Assembly (NCBI GenBank): GCA_029379385.1
Contig: CM055612.1
Location: 3,472,001 to 3,536,000 of the forward strand
Source: Quillaja saponaria
Taxonomy: Eukaryota; Streptophyta; Magnoliopsida; Fabales; Quillajaceae
Length of the DNA: 64,000 bases
Direction: 5' to 3'
A model generated the notes under the pieces. The model saw only the letters and a list, made by a program, of their open reading frames with translations, made no database searches and was not told where the DNA came from. The position numbers and the translations under genes are program-made. Shown here in pieces: positions 33,121 to 45,729 of this stretch. The first letter of the stretch is position 1, and each line of letters opens with the position of its first letter.

Positions 33121-36100
33121 CTATTTTGATTTGTGCTGACTATAACGTTGGATTCCATAAACATCTACGATTCCTGGAGGAAAAACAGGGTCAGTAGCAG
33201 CTCTAACAGCAACTTTAGCCAGTGAAGTAACATTGACAGGTGGCGTAAATAGAGGTCCAACAAGAGGAAGCTGGCTCAACGGTCTTGCTTGTTGGAGAAC
33301 CTGCAGTAATGGTATATAGTCAGTAATCAAGAAAAGTGAAGAAAAGCATTTTAAGACATCTGTCATAACTCAAACATCGCGAATCAGTAGTTATTCTTGT
33401 GAATATACAACAATTTAAGTGCAAAACTTATTAAACAAGGATTTTCTTAAAAACACGAGGTTAGCAAGATGTTGCCGTATAAGTTGTTTGATTCACAAGC
33501 TTGGATCTCACTATTCATACTACAATTATTTCATTTACAGTAGCAAATCTCTGGCTTTCATTAAAAAGAAAAAGGACAATCCTTCTGATACAATATTTGT
33601 CTTTATAAGCATGACTCAATTGTGTGCTCTCCCTCTTAGTTCGTTTAAGTAGTTAAATTCTGTGCTCGCATCACAATTGCTAAAGTCTGTAGAATAACTC
33701 TCTGAATAGAATGTGGGGTGCCTAGAATTGCTTGGCAATTTGAGGTGGACTGGCTGAGTAAGCTAGTTAAAGGTAATAGCATGTCTGTAACCTTGGTCAA
33801 TACTGTTAAGAATGTTTCCTTATGTAGACTTGCAGGATAGATGTTCTTAGAACCCAGAGGTAGTCATGTCCTTAACAGCTTGCTGTTCTTTTGCAGTTTG
33901 CTGCAGGGCTGTTCTAAACGGGAGGGATTTAACCACATCCATCAGGTAACTCCAGACAGAGAGGGAGGAAGGGAGGGAGTGAGAGATATCTAATATCTAA
34001 TATTGTCATAAGAAAGAAGAAACTATTACAGGAATACCAATATGACACCATATGTATTAGCACATTACTCAAAAGTATAATCGGTTATCAGTTACCTGTT
34101 CATGCAAAAGATTGTGCTTACACCACCTTGTTTTGAATTGAAAAGGATAATTTAATATCAAATGATAAAGAACAAGAAAATACCATCTCCAATGGAGAAC
34201 CAACTACACTGAGAGGTATCTTCATGCTCCCAACACTGCGAGTGCCATAAATAAATCCTGGTCTCAGAATCACTCCTGCAAAAAGGCATGTAACATTTCC
34301 CTGTAAAAGTGTGTCATATTGCACTAAAAACTATCAACACTTACTCTCTCTGTTATGAAATATGAAATAGAGTCTTCTCTGATCAAATATAATGGTTAAT
34401 TCATGAGTGGATGGAATATTTATTGGTTTTTAAGCTTGAAAGTCTCAGATGGATTATACAGTCTTTACTTAATCACTATGCACAAGTTACAGTGACAGAA
34501 AGCACTTACCTCCATAAGGGAATTTGGTCAGTAGCTCTGTTTCTGCAGCTCTCTGCATCACACAAGACAGAAAATTTTGAGAGACAATTGAATATCATTC
34601 GGCAGCACAGGCCCATGTAGCAATCATTTGAAAATTTTGAAATCAATTATATGAAAAATATATTATAGCAAAATGTCATTAAAAAACAGTAAACTCAATG
34701 GCACCCTCCAGCCTCCAACACCAACATATGAAAAGGGTCAAGTAACAAAAGAGAGTAAAACAAAAACTCCAACCTCCCCTGTGTTTTGCTGGAATTACAC
34801 AGACATCGCCTCCATTTTCAAAAGCTACATGAAACTCCAGTACAATGAATCAAATTTCATGACAGATATATGTTTCTTCATGAAAACCATGGACCCTTTT
34901 ATAGGTGCTGGAAGTGACAGGAGGTCAATGTACTTTCAGCGAAACCAATGACGGTTACAGTAATCTATTCTAAAGAAATATTTAGACATTAAAACTAGTA
35001 CATTTCTATTCAATTTGGTTATCCATGCTTTTCCACCATTCCGAGAAGTCTATCATTACTTCAAGGGGATTTCCCCTTAGTGTGTGTGTGTCTATATATA
35101 CACCTTGACTTATTAATATGAATAAAACATGACATTAACAAATACATCCAGTATTTGTATTGCAAAAGACAGTAAGGCAGTCACTTTCATGGCTAAACCT
35201 TAAGGTCTAGCAACATAAGGTAGAAATCTTTAACAGTCCTCAGCGGCCTAACTTACCAGAATAAACAAGATAATATTTATCCTAATCATGAGAAACAACA
35301 TTGAACTGGGCATTAATCTGGCAGAGCCTTTCATCATATATAGCTTTCATTAATTGATATTGTTTCAGTGCTCAGAAGGGAAAAAAAAAAAAAACTAGAG
35401 ATTTTTATATCCAGTAATTAGGAGTGCAATACAGTACCTTCCCTTCATAATACCCTTGCAATAAGTAATTAGCCACACCAAAGTCAGCAGCAGAGATATA
35501 GGCAAATCTTTTTACACCTGTAAGAACAAGGATCAATAATCAAACAAAATAGAGACATAGAAAGCAGCTTTTCTCTTTAGTTCAATCACAGATGATAGAA
35601 CATTCTACAAGTCACAAGGTTGGCGATTACCCTCCTGACACATTGATATTAGGCCGGTTACACCAAAAAGAGCTCCTAGAGCAGCGCTAAATTACGACGC
35701 TTGACTACCATTTAATAAGCCAGCCGTCAATTTCAAGGTTTCACTAGAGAAGGCAGCCAGAGTCTATAATAAATGAGGCATCTATAAACTCCTTTGATTC
35801 CATTATAAAATTACAGATTCTCTGATTCGGGCACATTTTCCTGGGCTCAATTGATACACTATCTCGCTTTTTTTTTTCTTTTTTTTTAGTTATTTATTTT
35901 TAGTTTTGTGATAGCATTAATATGCTAAAAAGAGAAAAAGAATAAAAAAACTATATTTATACCTTGTTCTGAGGCTGCTCTTATTGCATTGATGTTTGCA
36001 GTCCCATTAATCTTATACATGTAGGAGTTGGAGCCAAAACCACCAACGCAGGAGATCTAGGAAAATAAGTAAGAAATTAATAGGAAAGGCCCAATGACTC

Positions 36101-38014
36101 ACAGGGAAAACATTAGCAGTTAGAATTAGGTAAGGAAGAACTTACTACAGCAGTGACCCCATTCAGTGCTTCCTTCCATGAATCAGCAGAAAGGAGGTTT
36201 CCTGGAAATAGTAAATAGTTTAGAGGCATTATATATCATTAGAAAATGATAAGGAAGCATCCTGCAGAAGAAAGCGAACCTTTATACCAGGTCACGTTGT
36301 TGGCCCAAGAATCATGCAAAGATGACCTACCTGACCTGAAAGTACAAAGAAAGTAACGAAGGGTGAAGTGGAAGTATCATATGGAGACAAGATGAAAACA
36401 ATAACTATGAATAGGGACAGTAAAACCTTCCCAAGTGCACTCAAATGGCATACAGGCTTACATTAGTTTTAACTTCCAAATACTATCCTATCACCCATTG
36501 ATACCAATAAGGTCACATATTAACAGCCATAATTAAGAAGCCAAAATTAGGAATAGAGCAAGTGTTATTACTTATACCTGCTAAGACTAGCAACAGACAA
36601 ACCACGATCTAAAGCTTCTCTACATATGTGTGAGCCAACAAATCCATTGCCACCCAACACAAGCAACTGGATTGATATGCATACAATTCAACATGTTAAA
36701 ATAGCGAGGCAGCACATGCATGATTAAGATATGAGAGCCAATTAACGTTAACATATAGTCCTCATTGCATAATACCTTTTCAGTCGGCAGTGGGGGAACA
36801 TTTACTGTCTCTGCTTCCTTAACTTTGTAGGGTTCATCAACCTCATCTGGCTCTGTGGATTGATATCTCCCATTTGTGGACTTAGTCATTTCACTATTTC
36901 AGTGAACACAATAATTTAGATATGGAAACATCAAATATATAACTTAACCGGGAAACAGCAAGTCATGAGTCAACATTATCTCAATTGAATATAATATTCA
37001 CACATATTTGTACTGCAGAAGAAAAGTTACTAATTGAAGAACTGACATATGAAATCAGAAAGAAAATCAAAGATAGTAAGACAGTTCATAGGTCATGTGT
37101 CTCTCATTCTTAGTCTTAATCCCTAGTACTTGCAAAGTTTATTTCGTCTTATGTACCCAAAAAAAAGCCTTAGATTATGATAACATCATAGGCTTCTGTT
37201 CCATGAATTGGGTCGAAGTTACACTTTGTTTGCACCAGGTATCCTCTATTACAAATAAAACTGAAGCAAAATATATATTTATATTATATAATATGTATAG
37301 AGTGCTCTGGAATTACCGTAGCAAATAGACATTGAGCTTCAAGAAATCAAGATGCTCCAAAAATAATTGAACCATGTCTTGATACTTTTCAGTCATCTTA
37401 AACAACCATACGTATATGAAAAATGAAAAACTAGTTTCCACAACTAAATATAGCCCAAGACATTCCAACCTCAAATTTCTAAATGCATCATGAATTGGAG
37501 CTGAAATTATATCACCTAATTTGCAAATTGTTGTTAACCCAAACTCACATTTCTCAGAAATTAGTGTCATACCTGCAGCAATATCCTATAAACTGAAAAT
37601 ATGCATAAACATAAAAACAAAAAATTCCACTACTCTATTTTTGGATACAAGCCAACCATCAATGCACTATATCCCAATTTCGAAACAATACTGTAGATAT
37701 AAACAACAAATAATAAGAGCTACCGTGAAGATGCAGCTAATAACCCAGAAAACTGAAAAATCATAAATTGAAACCTGGGTACGAAGTCGAACAAGTAATA
37801 TTCAAGAGTCCCAAAACCCAATTGACCAATCTTTTTCATACTCTTTCTCCCCAACAATCAGGGCATTAATTTGAACGGTTTTAGAGATATATATACCTTT
37901 CCAACTAAGACATACAATCAAAATTGCTCAAAATTGTAGAAGACATTAGAGAACTCACGCTAGCCTGGAAATCGATGATCTGCAATGGATCAACCGCGAG
38001 ACCACTGTCCTCAT
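33121..38014 (-). CDS. NAD(P)-binding Rossmann-fold protein, atypical SDR (10 exons, 287 aa)
   Basis: The exons are 38014-37959, 36893-36776, 36666-36578, 36335-36280, 36201-36146, 36056-35963, 35517-35438, 34552-34510, 34275-34184 and 33300-33121, totalling 864 nt in frame. The N-terminus MRTVVSRLIHCRSSISRL is Arg/Ser-rich and looks like a mitochondrial presequence. The dinucleotide-binding motif is LLVLGGNGFVGSHICREAL (about 59-77), followed by ISCVGGFGSNSYMYKINGT, a YISAADFG segment, GYYEGKRAAETELL (atypical YxxxK site), GVILRPGFIYGTRSVGS and LPLVGPLFTPPVNVTSLAKV. It matches the plant proteins At5g10730/At5g15910, related to the NDUFA9/Coq11-like atypical short-chain dehydrogenases. Family relatives act in mitochondrial ubiquinone or complex I biology; the exact role in plants is not established, so no symbol is given. 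It appears complete. Confidence 0.92.
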
Positions 38015-41000
38015 TTGAAATTTCGCTTACTTATATCCTTCTTCTATTTGGGGTTTCTTTAAATTTGATTCCCTTTTGAAAATTCCAGTGAAATGAAGGT
38101 GGGTATTTGGAAAATTGCCTGCGACACAAGCAGTCTAAAAGTCTCGCTGGTTCACGGAGAAGAGGAACAGTTAGGTTGTGCTGAGACAATGTGAAAGAGA
38201 AAAGAAAGAATTGACACATGGCGTGCAACCATGCTGACAGGTTTGGAGGCGTATGTGGCTCAATTCAAGATCAGAGAGAGAGAGAGAGAGAGACACTGTT
38301 CTGGGAAGAAAAAATATTAAGAAGCTGTATTGGTTCACCATAAGAACAGTGTTCCGGCTTTCATGGTTGGCCTGTACTTCCAACTGTCTGCTCCTTCTAG
38401 CCCCATTAAGGTTGTCGGGCTAATATTTTTAGTCCGGCCTAGTTGTTTGGCTCAACACAATTGAAACAAGTGAAAGGTATATTTTTATCTATTTTTAAGG
38501 CCCAATTAAATTGAAAGATTTTGTACAAATATCTTGACAAAAATTCAAAGTGCAAAAAAGTTATGAAAATATGATTTATAGAAGAAATGAATTCTAATGT
38601 GTTATGGATTCTGTTAAGTTTTAATTTTTCTAAGCTTATGTGTTGAAGTAGTCTCCACGTGGCTTTTAATGTCTGACTTGCAAGATATTAGAAATAAGAG
38701 ACAGAATTGTGTTCGAGTCTCTCTTCAAAATTCAAGTCAGTCATTTGTATAGAGATAAATAATACATTATATAGTACGAGTTTAAAATAGACATTTTCAT
38801 AAATATTGTAAGTGTGACTTTAATTATTTAATTTGTCAAAATTCTTAATGAAGTAAATAGTAATTCATATTATTTAATTAATATTGATGACTCGATTAAT
38901 TATAGACTTTTTCTTTTGATTTTTTTCAACCGGACTCACTTCTTTTATATTTTGGATGATTCTTCTAGTCCTAAATCTTTTATACAAGTTAGTTTTGATT
39001 GTTAATTTATCTTTATGATGCACCAAAATACAAAAGGCAAAAGCAAAATATGTGTGCTAGGCAGTCCTAATCCTAGAATAGGTGCATCTAGCTCACATGT
39101 GATGTAAAGATTAGCATGTGGGAGCTGCCTAAGATTGTAAGTGTAGCGCTACCTTCCTTATCTACGAGAGAATTAAGCACATTATAAAAGGCATTTCTAA
39201 TACGTCACACATCCACCAAAGTTGGAGGAACATACTCTCTCATATAATAAATATTTTTTTAGATAAATATAACAATGAATTAGATAATAATTTAATTTCA
39301 AATTTGAATAGAGTAAAATTTGTCAAAATTCAATCCAATCTGAAATTAAGATAAAATTTAATCTTTTCCGGCCCTAACTTGTTTCAACACAAATTATGTT
39401 TATTTTGTATTTAATTTTTGGTAATATTTTATTTTATTATTTTTTTAAATATTTCTCCACCTAAGTATGGCTATATAAAATTATAATTAATATTATTGAA
39501 TTATAATGTAAGTTGTTTCAACACCTAAGTGTGGTTATATGAAATTATAATATTGTTAAATTAACAATTTTCCACCGTATTGTGAATAATTGATTGATGT
39601 AAATACAATTTAGGTAAAAAAAAATTAAATAAATTTTATAACTACAAATTATAAGCACCATAGCTGTTACATAATAATTTTAAAGTGGTCACATGGTCAT
39701 GAAACTTAAACATATGTACCACATATATATATATGCACCCACAATAAATTTTGATATGTTTTTATTGATCAACCTATAATTAAAACATCAACATTTTATG
39801 ATCTCAATTAATTTTGTAAATTCTATATGAATCCATAGAGACATGCTACCTTTTTTTAATTGAAATGAAGCACATCACCAAATGCTCTATCCACTTCTAA
39901 ATGGAGTGTGCACAAAATATATATAATTAGCACAATCTAGCATTATATTTTATGTTGTATAGAAAGTCCTATTGATTTGAGTGAGATGATCATATTATTC
40001 CTTTATGCCTCAATACTATATTAATAAGAATCAAGATTTGTTATGATTGAGATTGTAAAATATTATATTAAAATAATTTTATCGACTCAAAAAAATTACT
40101 TGTCGTGGGTAAATTAATTTTTACCTAACTACGGAGTAGTTTCATCTAGGTGTATTGTGTCGTGTGGTGCATAGTTTTGCATGGATGTAATTACATCTAT
40201 GCTAGCTAATCGAGCACTTAATTTAAGCTCATTTAGTGGTTAATTAATGTTGCATATTATATACCACTTAGTGGTTGACCCATGGTTAAGAGCATCATGG
40301 CTTCACTTAAAAAAGTTTAAAGAAATTGATTAGTGAACTAAGTAGGACAAAGAAAATAGGTTAAGTACAAAAGTAGAATCAGATATTATCTGATAGAGAT
40401 AGTAATTAGAATATAAGGGACAATAAAGAATTTAAAGAATGAGAAAGTTAGGAAGCATTTCAACTACAATATTTCCAAGTGGGTTAGATAGATTGGGCAG
40501 GGAATATATTTTGACGTAATAAAGCAATAAAAAAGAAGCATATTCAAAGATAGACATAACATGGTGCAAAGAGAAAAGGGGCACTATATTTTGATCCCAA
40601 ACTGGGTCTTTAATTATTTTAAGTAATTTGGATAATATTATGTGAATATATGAAACTAATAGACCCAATAGAATATATAATTTGTGACATAAGAAGATCT
40701 ATATAAAAATAAATTAGTAAGATAGTGATCATTAAAGATGAAATATCTTGCTTTTGATTCGTTGTGCTTAATTAACTAAACAAAATCTATGTTATTCATT
40801 TTTTTTCAAGAAGATGGAATGGGATGATAAATATTTGATTTCGGGATAATGAATTCGGAGGTAATATGGAGATAAAAGTATAATTGAAGTTCGAATTTTG
40901 ATAAGTAATAAATCAACGAGATATTTTTAATTAGTAATGAATTTAATAAAATTTCTTGACAACACAGTTTATATTAATTAAAGAAAAACCAGGTATTAAT

Positions 41001-43260
41001 ATATATACATATATGCTGAAAAGATTCAACAAAAAGTCAATATATAAAGTTGAAGATGATTATGTTCTTGACATCTGCCTTACCTTTGTTAAATGACTTT
41101 ATCTAATTAATGAGGAGTTATGGAGCACTTTCAATAATGAAATTGATAGACAGAATTTTTATTAGCAGATAGATAAAGAGGAGATATTTCCATAAATTTT
41201 CGGAATAATATGTAGCACTTCACAAACACTCTCGTAAAGTGCATGTTGCAATGGTGAATTTAAAATTTATATATATTGTATGGGCAAAATTTAAAATTTT
41301 CTAACTTTAGTAGGGGCTGAAATGACAAAATTCATACTTTGTGAACACAATTCAAATTTCTTAAAATTTTCTGGGTCCAAAATAAACTTGGGGACCAGTG
41401 CTAACATTATTGTTTCCCTATGATTACCATTAGGACTACAAAACCTGCTAACGTAGGAGCATTTGCAAGAATTATTCCCCCATTAATATTAGAAGAATTA
41501 AATAAATCAAACTCAAAGGATAAAATCTTGTCTTTCACTTTTTCATCTTCTTGTTATTTTTTTCCAAAACAAAGAAGCTAGAACTTTCTATATTTTTAAG
41601 TATACAATAATTACAAATGACATTGTGACACAAAAGATTATTCTTTTATGTATTTTTACTTTAAAAACAAATAACGTATTCGATTAATAAAACAAATAGT
41701 GATTATTTGTATAATTAAAATAACGTCACTTTCTCATATGAATTATTTAAATTTTATTATCCAAGATCTAGAGGGAAACATGAGTCCAACCATAAATCAC
41801 ACTACAATAACCATACCAAAAAAATTGTCAATTTATATATCAACTAGTAGGTGAAACTTTAGCAAGGCACTATTGCTATCCAACTGAATTTCACGAGTAT
41901 ATATAAAGCAGTTTTCTTAGAAGAAAATAATTAGTTTTTATATTACGGTTACTTGTGTGAGCCGAATTATAAATTTTGACTAATTATCTTCTTGTTTAGC
42001 TAAACACAAATTATTTATGTTGAAATTAACAAATATATAAAAATATGTATATATCTAGTGACCTCTTCAATAAATTCCGACTTAAAAAAGTTCACACAAA
42101 AATATTAAATTATTAAAATTTTGCTGTAACATTAAAATCTAATCTTTCACCACAACATATTCGGTCAAAAAGAGTTTTTCCATGTCTTTTTTACAATAAC
42201 TTTCAAAACAGTTAAATCAAATCAAAAGTTAAAATTCATCAATAAAACTCTATTTAATTTCATGTATCTAATTACAAACAAGACACCATAAGATCAAATG
42301 ACAAAGCAAATGATGAAAAGAAGAGAAAATCACATTTGCTTTGTTTCCACTTTACCCACATTGTTTTATTCTTTTTTTAATCTTTAGTTAATGATAATGA
42401 TTATGGTTTGCTTTCACTATTCAAACATCTCATCAATCAATCAATTACACAAATTTGGTGGGTTTTCACTGTGTCTTGAAATAGGGACCCAAAAACCCAC
42501 ACTGGAAGGTGCCTCTCCTGAAATAGATAACTTGTTTTGATATAAATTTCAATTTGATAAAATGTGAACATATTACATCATCCACCAAGAAAACATTCCC
42601 TTCTAGACAAATTAAAACTGTGGTAATGTAGTGGAAGATGGTTTAGAATATTACCACCAATCTTTTTTTTTCTGATTAAAGAAAGGTTATGATGAATTAT
42701 ACAAACCCTATTCCTTGAGAAATAATAAAATGTCTCCAAATGACATCATCCTTTCTCATTCATCACAAAACACCCTTTCTCCCTCTCTATGGATGTTCAC
42801 CCATTTTCCATGCCAATCTCCTTCACAAATAAAATTAACTAGTACTAGTTTAGTTTGTTTTACTAAACCAAACTAGAATAAATTTTAAAATTAACTCATT
42901 TAAAAAACAAGTAACTCGCTAGTTTTTTACGAACTAACTCGATTCATTGTCACCTTTATTTTTTATTTTATATATATATATATATATATTTTTTTTTTCT
43001 AATTAAAGTGTCATAAGATTGTAACTGGAATTGATCCATGTCACCAAACCCATGCCCATTGTAATTTTGGGCCCTACAACATAAGCCGACGAGAGATCAC
43101 CCGATTCCACGGGATCAAAGAGTTTTGAAGGGTACCCTGTTTTTCAATTTCTACGCCGGTTACAACTTACAACAACAAAACAAGGCAAAGTCCGTGACCC
43201 AAAGAAAAAGCTTAAAACATACTAAAAAAGCACTGTGTTTTCTCACTCACTTTTTCTCTT
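38015..43260. other. Long intergenic interval
   Basis: No convincing gene is seen on either strand; open frames are short and AT-rich. It includes the upstream region of the Rossmann-protein gene (38015-38400) with an (AG)n run, then low-complexity AT-rich DNA. The only region of more balanced composition is about 39020-39180, which I cannot identify. Confidence 0.6.
38273..38293. repeat. (AG)n microsatellite
   Basis: About ten AG dinucleotides upstream of the Rossmann-protein gene. Confidence 0.9.
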
Positions 43261-43268
43261 TTTTCAAT

Positions 43269-43276
43269 TATAAATA
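43269..43276 (+). promoter_or_regulatory. TATA box of the GLUTAMINE DUMPER gene
   Basis: TATAAATA lies 105 bp upstream of the start codon; a CT-rich leader follows. Confidence 0.55.
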
Positions 43277-43380
43277 CCAGGCCTCATCTTCTTCCTTTTC
43301 TCAAGCTCACATTGTTCACCTTCCTTCTTCTCCCTGCCTCAGATACCAGACCTTCTCCTTCCCAAAAAAATTTCGAAAAA

Positions 43381-43875
43381 ATGAGAACCATTCCTCCTAC
43401 CTTCAATACCCCAACAACTACCTCTTCACTAGCACCAATAAATTCATTATATACTACATCAACTGCAACATCTACTCAGACTCAAAGATCTCCATGGCAC
43501 TCCCCTGTACCCTACCTCTTTGGAGGACTAGCTGCTATGCTGGGTTTGATAGCTTTTGCGCTATTGATCTTAGCCTGTTCTTACTGGAAATTATCTGGGC
43601 AATTAGAAAACAGAGAAGGTGGGGAGAGAGACTTGGAGAATGGAAACAATGAGAAAGAGGGTGACTCTGCTAATAAAGGGTCAGTGAAGGTCTATGAGGA
43701 AAAGTTTTTGGTCATTATGGCAGGGGATGAGAAGCCCACGTTCTTGGCCACCCCAGTAACTGCTAAGGCCTTTTATTTGGGTGAAGGAATTGAGAATGAT
43801 GAGAACAAGGAAGTAGATAAAAATGAAAATGGTGAGAAATCACAAGCTACTGTCATTTCACAAGAACGGAACTAG
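43381..43875 (+). CDS. GLUTAMINE DUMPER family protein (164 aa, single exon)
   Basis: A single exon encodes a 164-aa protein with a Ser/Thr/Pro-rich N-terminus, one membrane helix (about 45-69, YLFGGLAAMLGLIAFALLILACSYW) and a soluble C-terminal part. The family hallmark VIMAG is present in FLVIMAGDEKPTFLATP (about 117-133). Known GLUTAMINE DUMPER proteins are small membrane proteins that promote amino-acid export and interact with the ubiquitin ligase LOG2 through the VIMAG region. The ATG was chosen because it gives the usual GDU start (MRTI...) after a short CT-rich leader; a longer overlapping frame starting at 43125 reads another phase and is not real. Which member (GDU1-7) it corresponds to is unclear. 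Confidence 0.93.
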   Translation: MRTIPPTFNTPTTTSSLAPINSLYTTSTATSTQTQRSPWHSPVPYLFGGLAAMLGLIAFALLILACSYWKLSGQLENREGGERDLENGNNEKEGDSANKGSVKVYEEKFLVIMAGDEKPTFLATPVTAKAFYLGEGIENDENKEVDKNENGEKSQATVISQERN

Positions 43876-45700
43876 TAAGAATGCAGGGTACTTTTCTTTT
43901 TTGGACTCTCTTATTAGAAAGAGAGAGTGAGAAATAGGATTAGATTTTTCTCTGTTTTTCTTCTTCTTCCTTCTCCAACAATTTTCTGAGTTTTGGGTGT
44001 TTGGCTTCTTGGAATTTGCTGGTCATTTTGTGATGATTCGGGAAATGTAAATCATTCTCGAGGTGAAGTAGAATTGGGATTTGAAAGAATTCCATTTTCC
44101 AGCTAATGACAGCCAAATTTTACAATTAGTACTCCATGGTTACTTTTACAATTGGGCAAGCATGCTTTTTTATTTTTGACATTTCTACAGGAACAAGTAA
44201 TAATGACCAATTAGTAGTGAAAACTGTGGATGAAATGGTTCATCTCCCTCTAAAATCAAAAGGAGGAAAAAGTTAAAAGCTATACATTATTTTTCTGCAA
44301 AAAGAAAATTGAAACGGAAATGAAAGAGAATCCTATTAATCTTGTTCTTTTTCTCTTTTTCTTTTCAAGGAATAATCTTTTTTTAGTGGATATCTTTTAA
44401 AATGTCAAATCCACTTCATAGAGAGCAAGTTAGTGAATATGGAGCTGAGAAAAAGTTTCACGGTGGCTGGTGGCGATGAAGTTTTTGGGAGTTGGGAAAA
44501 TTGGAGAGGTCACTGACTTCGGGGGACGAGAAAGATGAGATCAGCTAGTGTGCAGCATTTCTTGGGATGCAATTAAAATAACACTTGTAAGCTTGTGATT
44601 GGATGATTGTTACTTGAAATTAAGACTGTATACAGTTGAGTTGTCCGTTTTGTTCGGCTACGTGAAGCCGCGTAGGTGCCTCCGCCCTCTGCTTTTGATT
44701 AGTAATCGTTGTAGTACTACACACCGTACTTTAATTTTGGAAAAACGTGTTGAAAGCTACAACTGTTTGAAAGTGTGATCTCATGATAAAAAGTAAAATA
44801 ATAATTGAATAATGTTAGCTTATTAGTTTAATTGATAAAAATATAAATAATATAATTATAAATTATAGAAGATAAAAGCAAATTGATACTATACATCATT
44901 CAAAAATTTGGAAAAATTAAAAATACATGGCACTTATTCCAGAATAAATTTAAGATTTCATTTTTTTCATGTTCACATTTTATATAGGAAGATCACAAGA
45001 CACAAATATAAGCTTAGGGAAAGAAAAAGTTGATTTGGAATTGGATGGTCACATATTTAGCTTGGTTGTATAATATTGTAACTTTTTTAAGAGGTGTTAT
45101 ATTTTCATAATTCTCTTAAAGTTACTTTTAAAAAATTACAGCAATAATATTTAGTAAAATAATACAAAAACTACTTTCTATAAATAGAAGTCATAAATTA
45201 ATGCTTGATAAATTTACTGAAAAACTGTTCTAAAAATTTAAATTGACTATAATAGATATTGATTGTTATAACTCGATATTGAAAAAAAAATTGAATTTTA
45301 TATATAATGTGTAATATTTTAGTTATAACATAATGAATACGTAAACGAATTAATTAATAGCGATATAATTAAACATCTTATAATCTGATATTCTAGTATA
45401 CGTTTTAAGAATTTTTATATATTTCGATGTTATAACCCTCACAACCCGACATTTTACGTACATTTTAAAATATTCGTACATAACGTGCTGTGATGAGGTG
45501 AATAAAAGTTTATTCGAAGAAAAATCACAATAAACAGACATTGGTCTATTTATACATGTAATTATGAATTAATCTTTATTACATTATTAGATAAGTTAAA
45601 ACTTGAAAATTAGGCTTGTGTAAATTTCAATATTGTGTGAATACATGCATATTATAATCAACTAGAAAACAATTATAATATGTATATATACACAAATTTA
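43876..45700. other. Intergenic, 3' of GLUTAMINE DUMPER
   Basis: The first 250 bp are the probable 3' UTR. Beyond that no gene or clear repeat is seen; the DNA is AT-rich. Confidence 0.5.
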
Positions 45701-45729
45701 GAGTTTAATCTTCACCACACCTTTAATAT

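Noticed and set aside
38029..38383. Two overlapping minus-strand open frames upstream of the Rossmann-protein gene
   Set aside because: They are short, contain the (AG)n repeat and match nothing known; the true first exon starts at 38014.
43125..43652. 175-codon open frame on the plus strand
   Set aside because: It overlaps the GLUTAMINE DUMPER gene in another phase and includes its promoter and leader; the VIMAG-containing frame is the real one.
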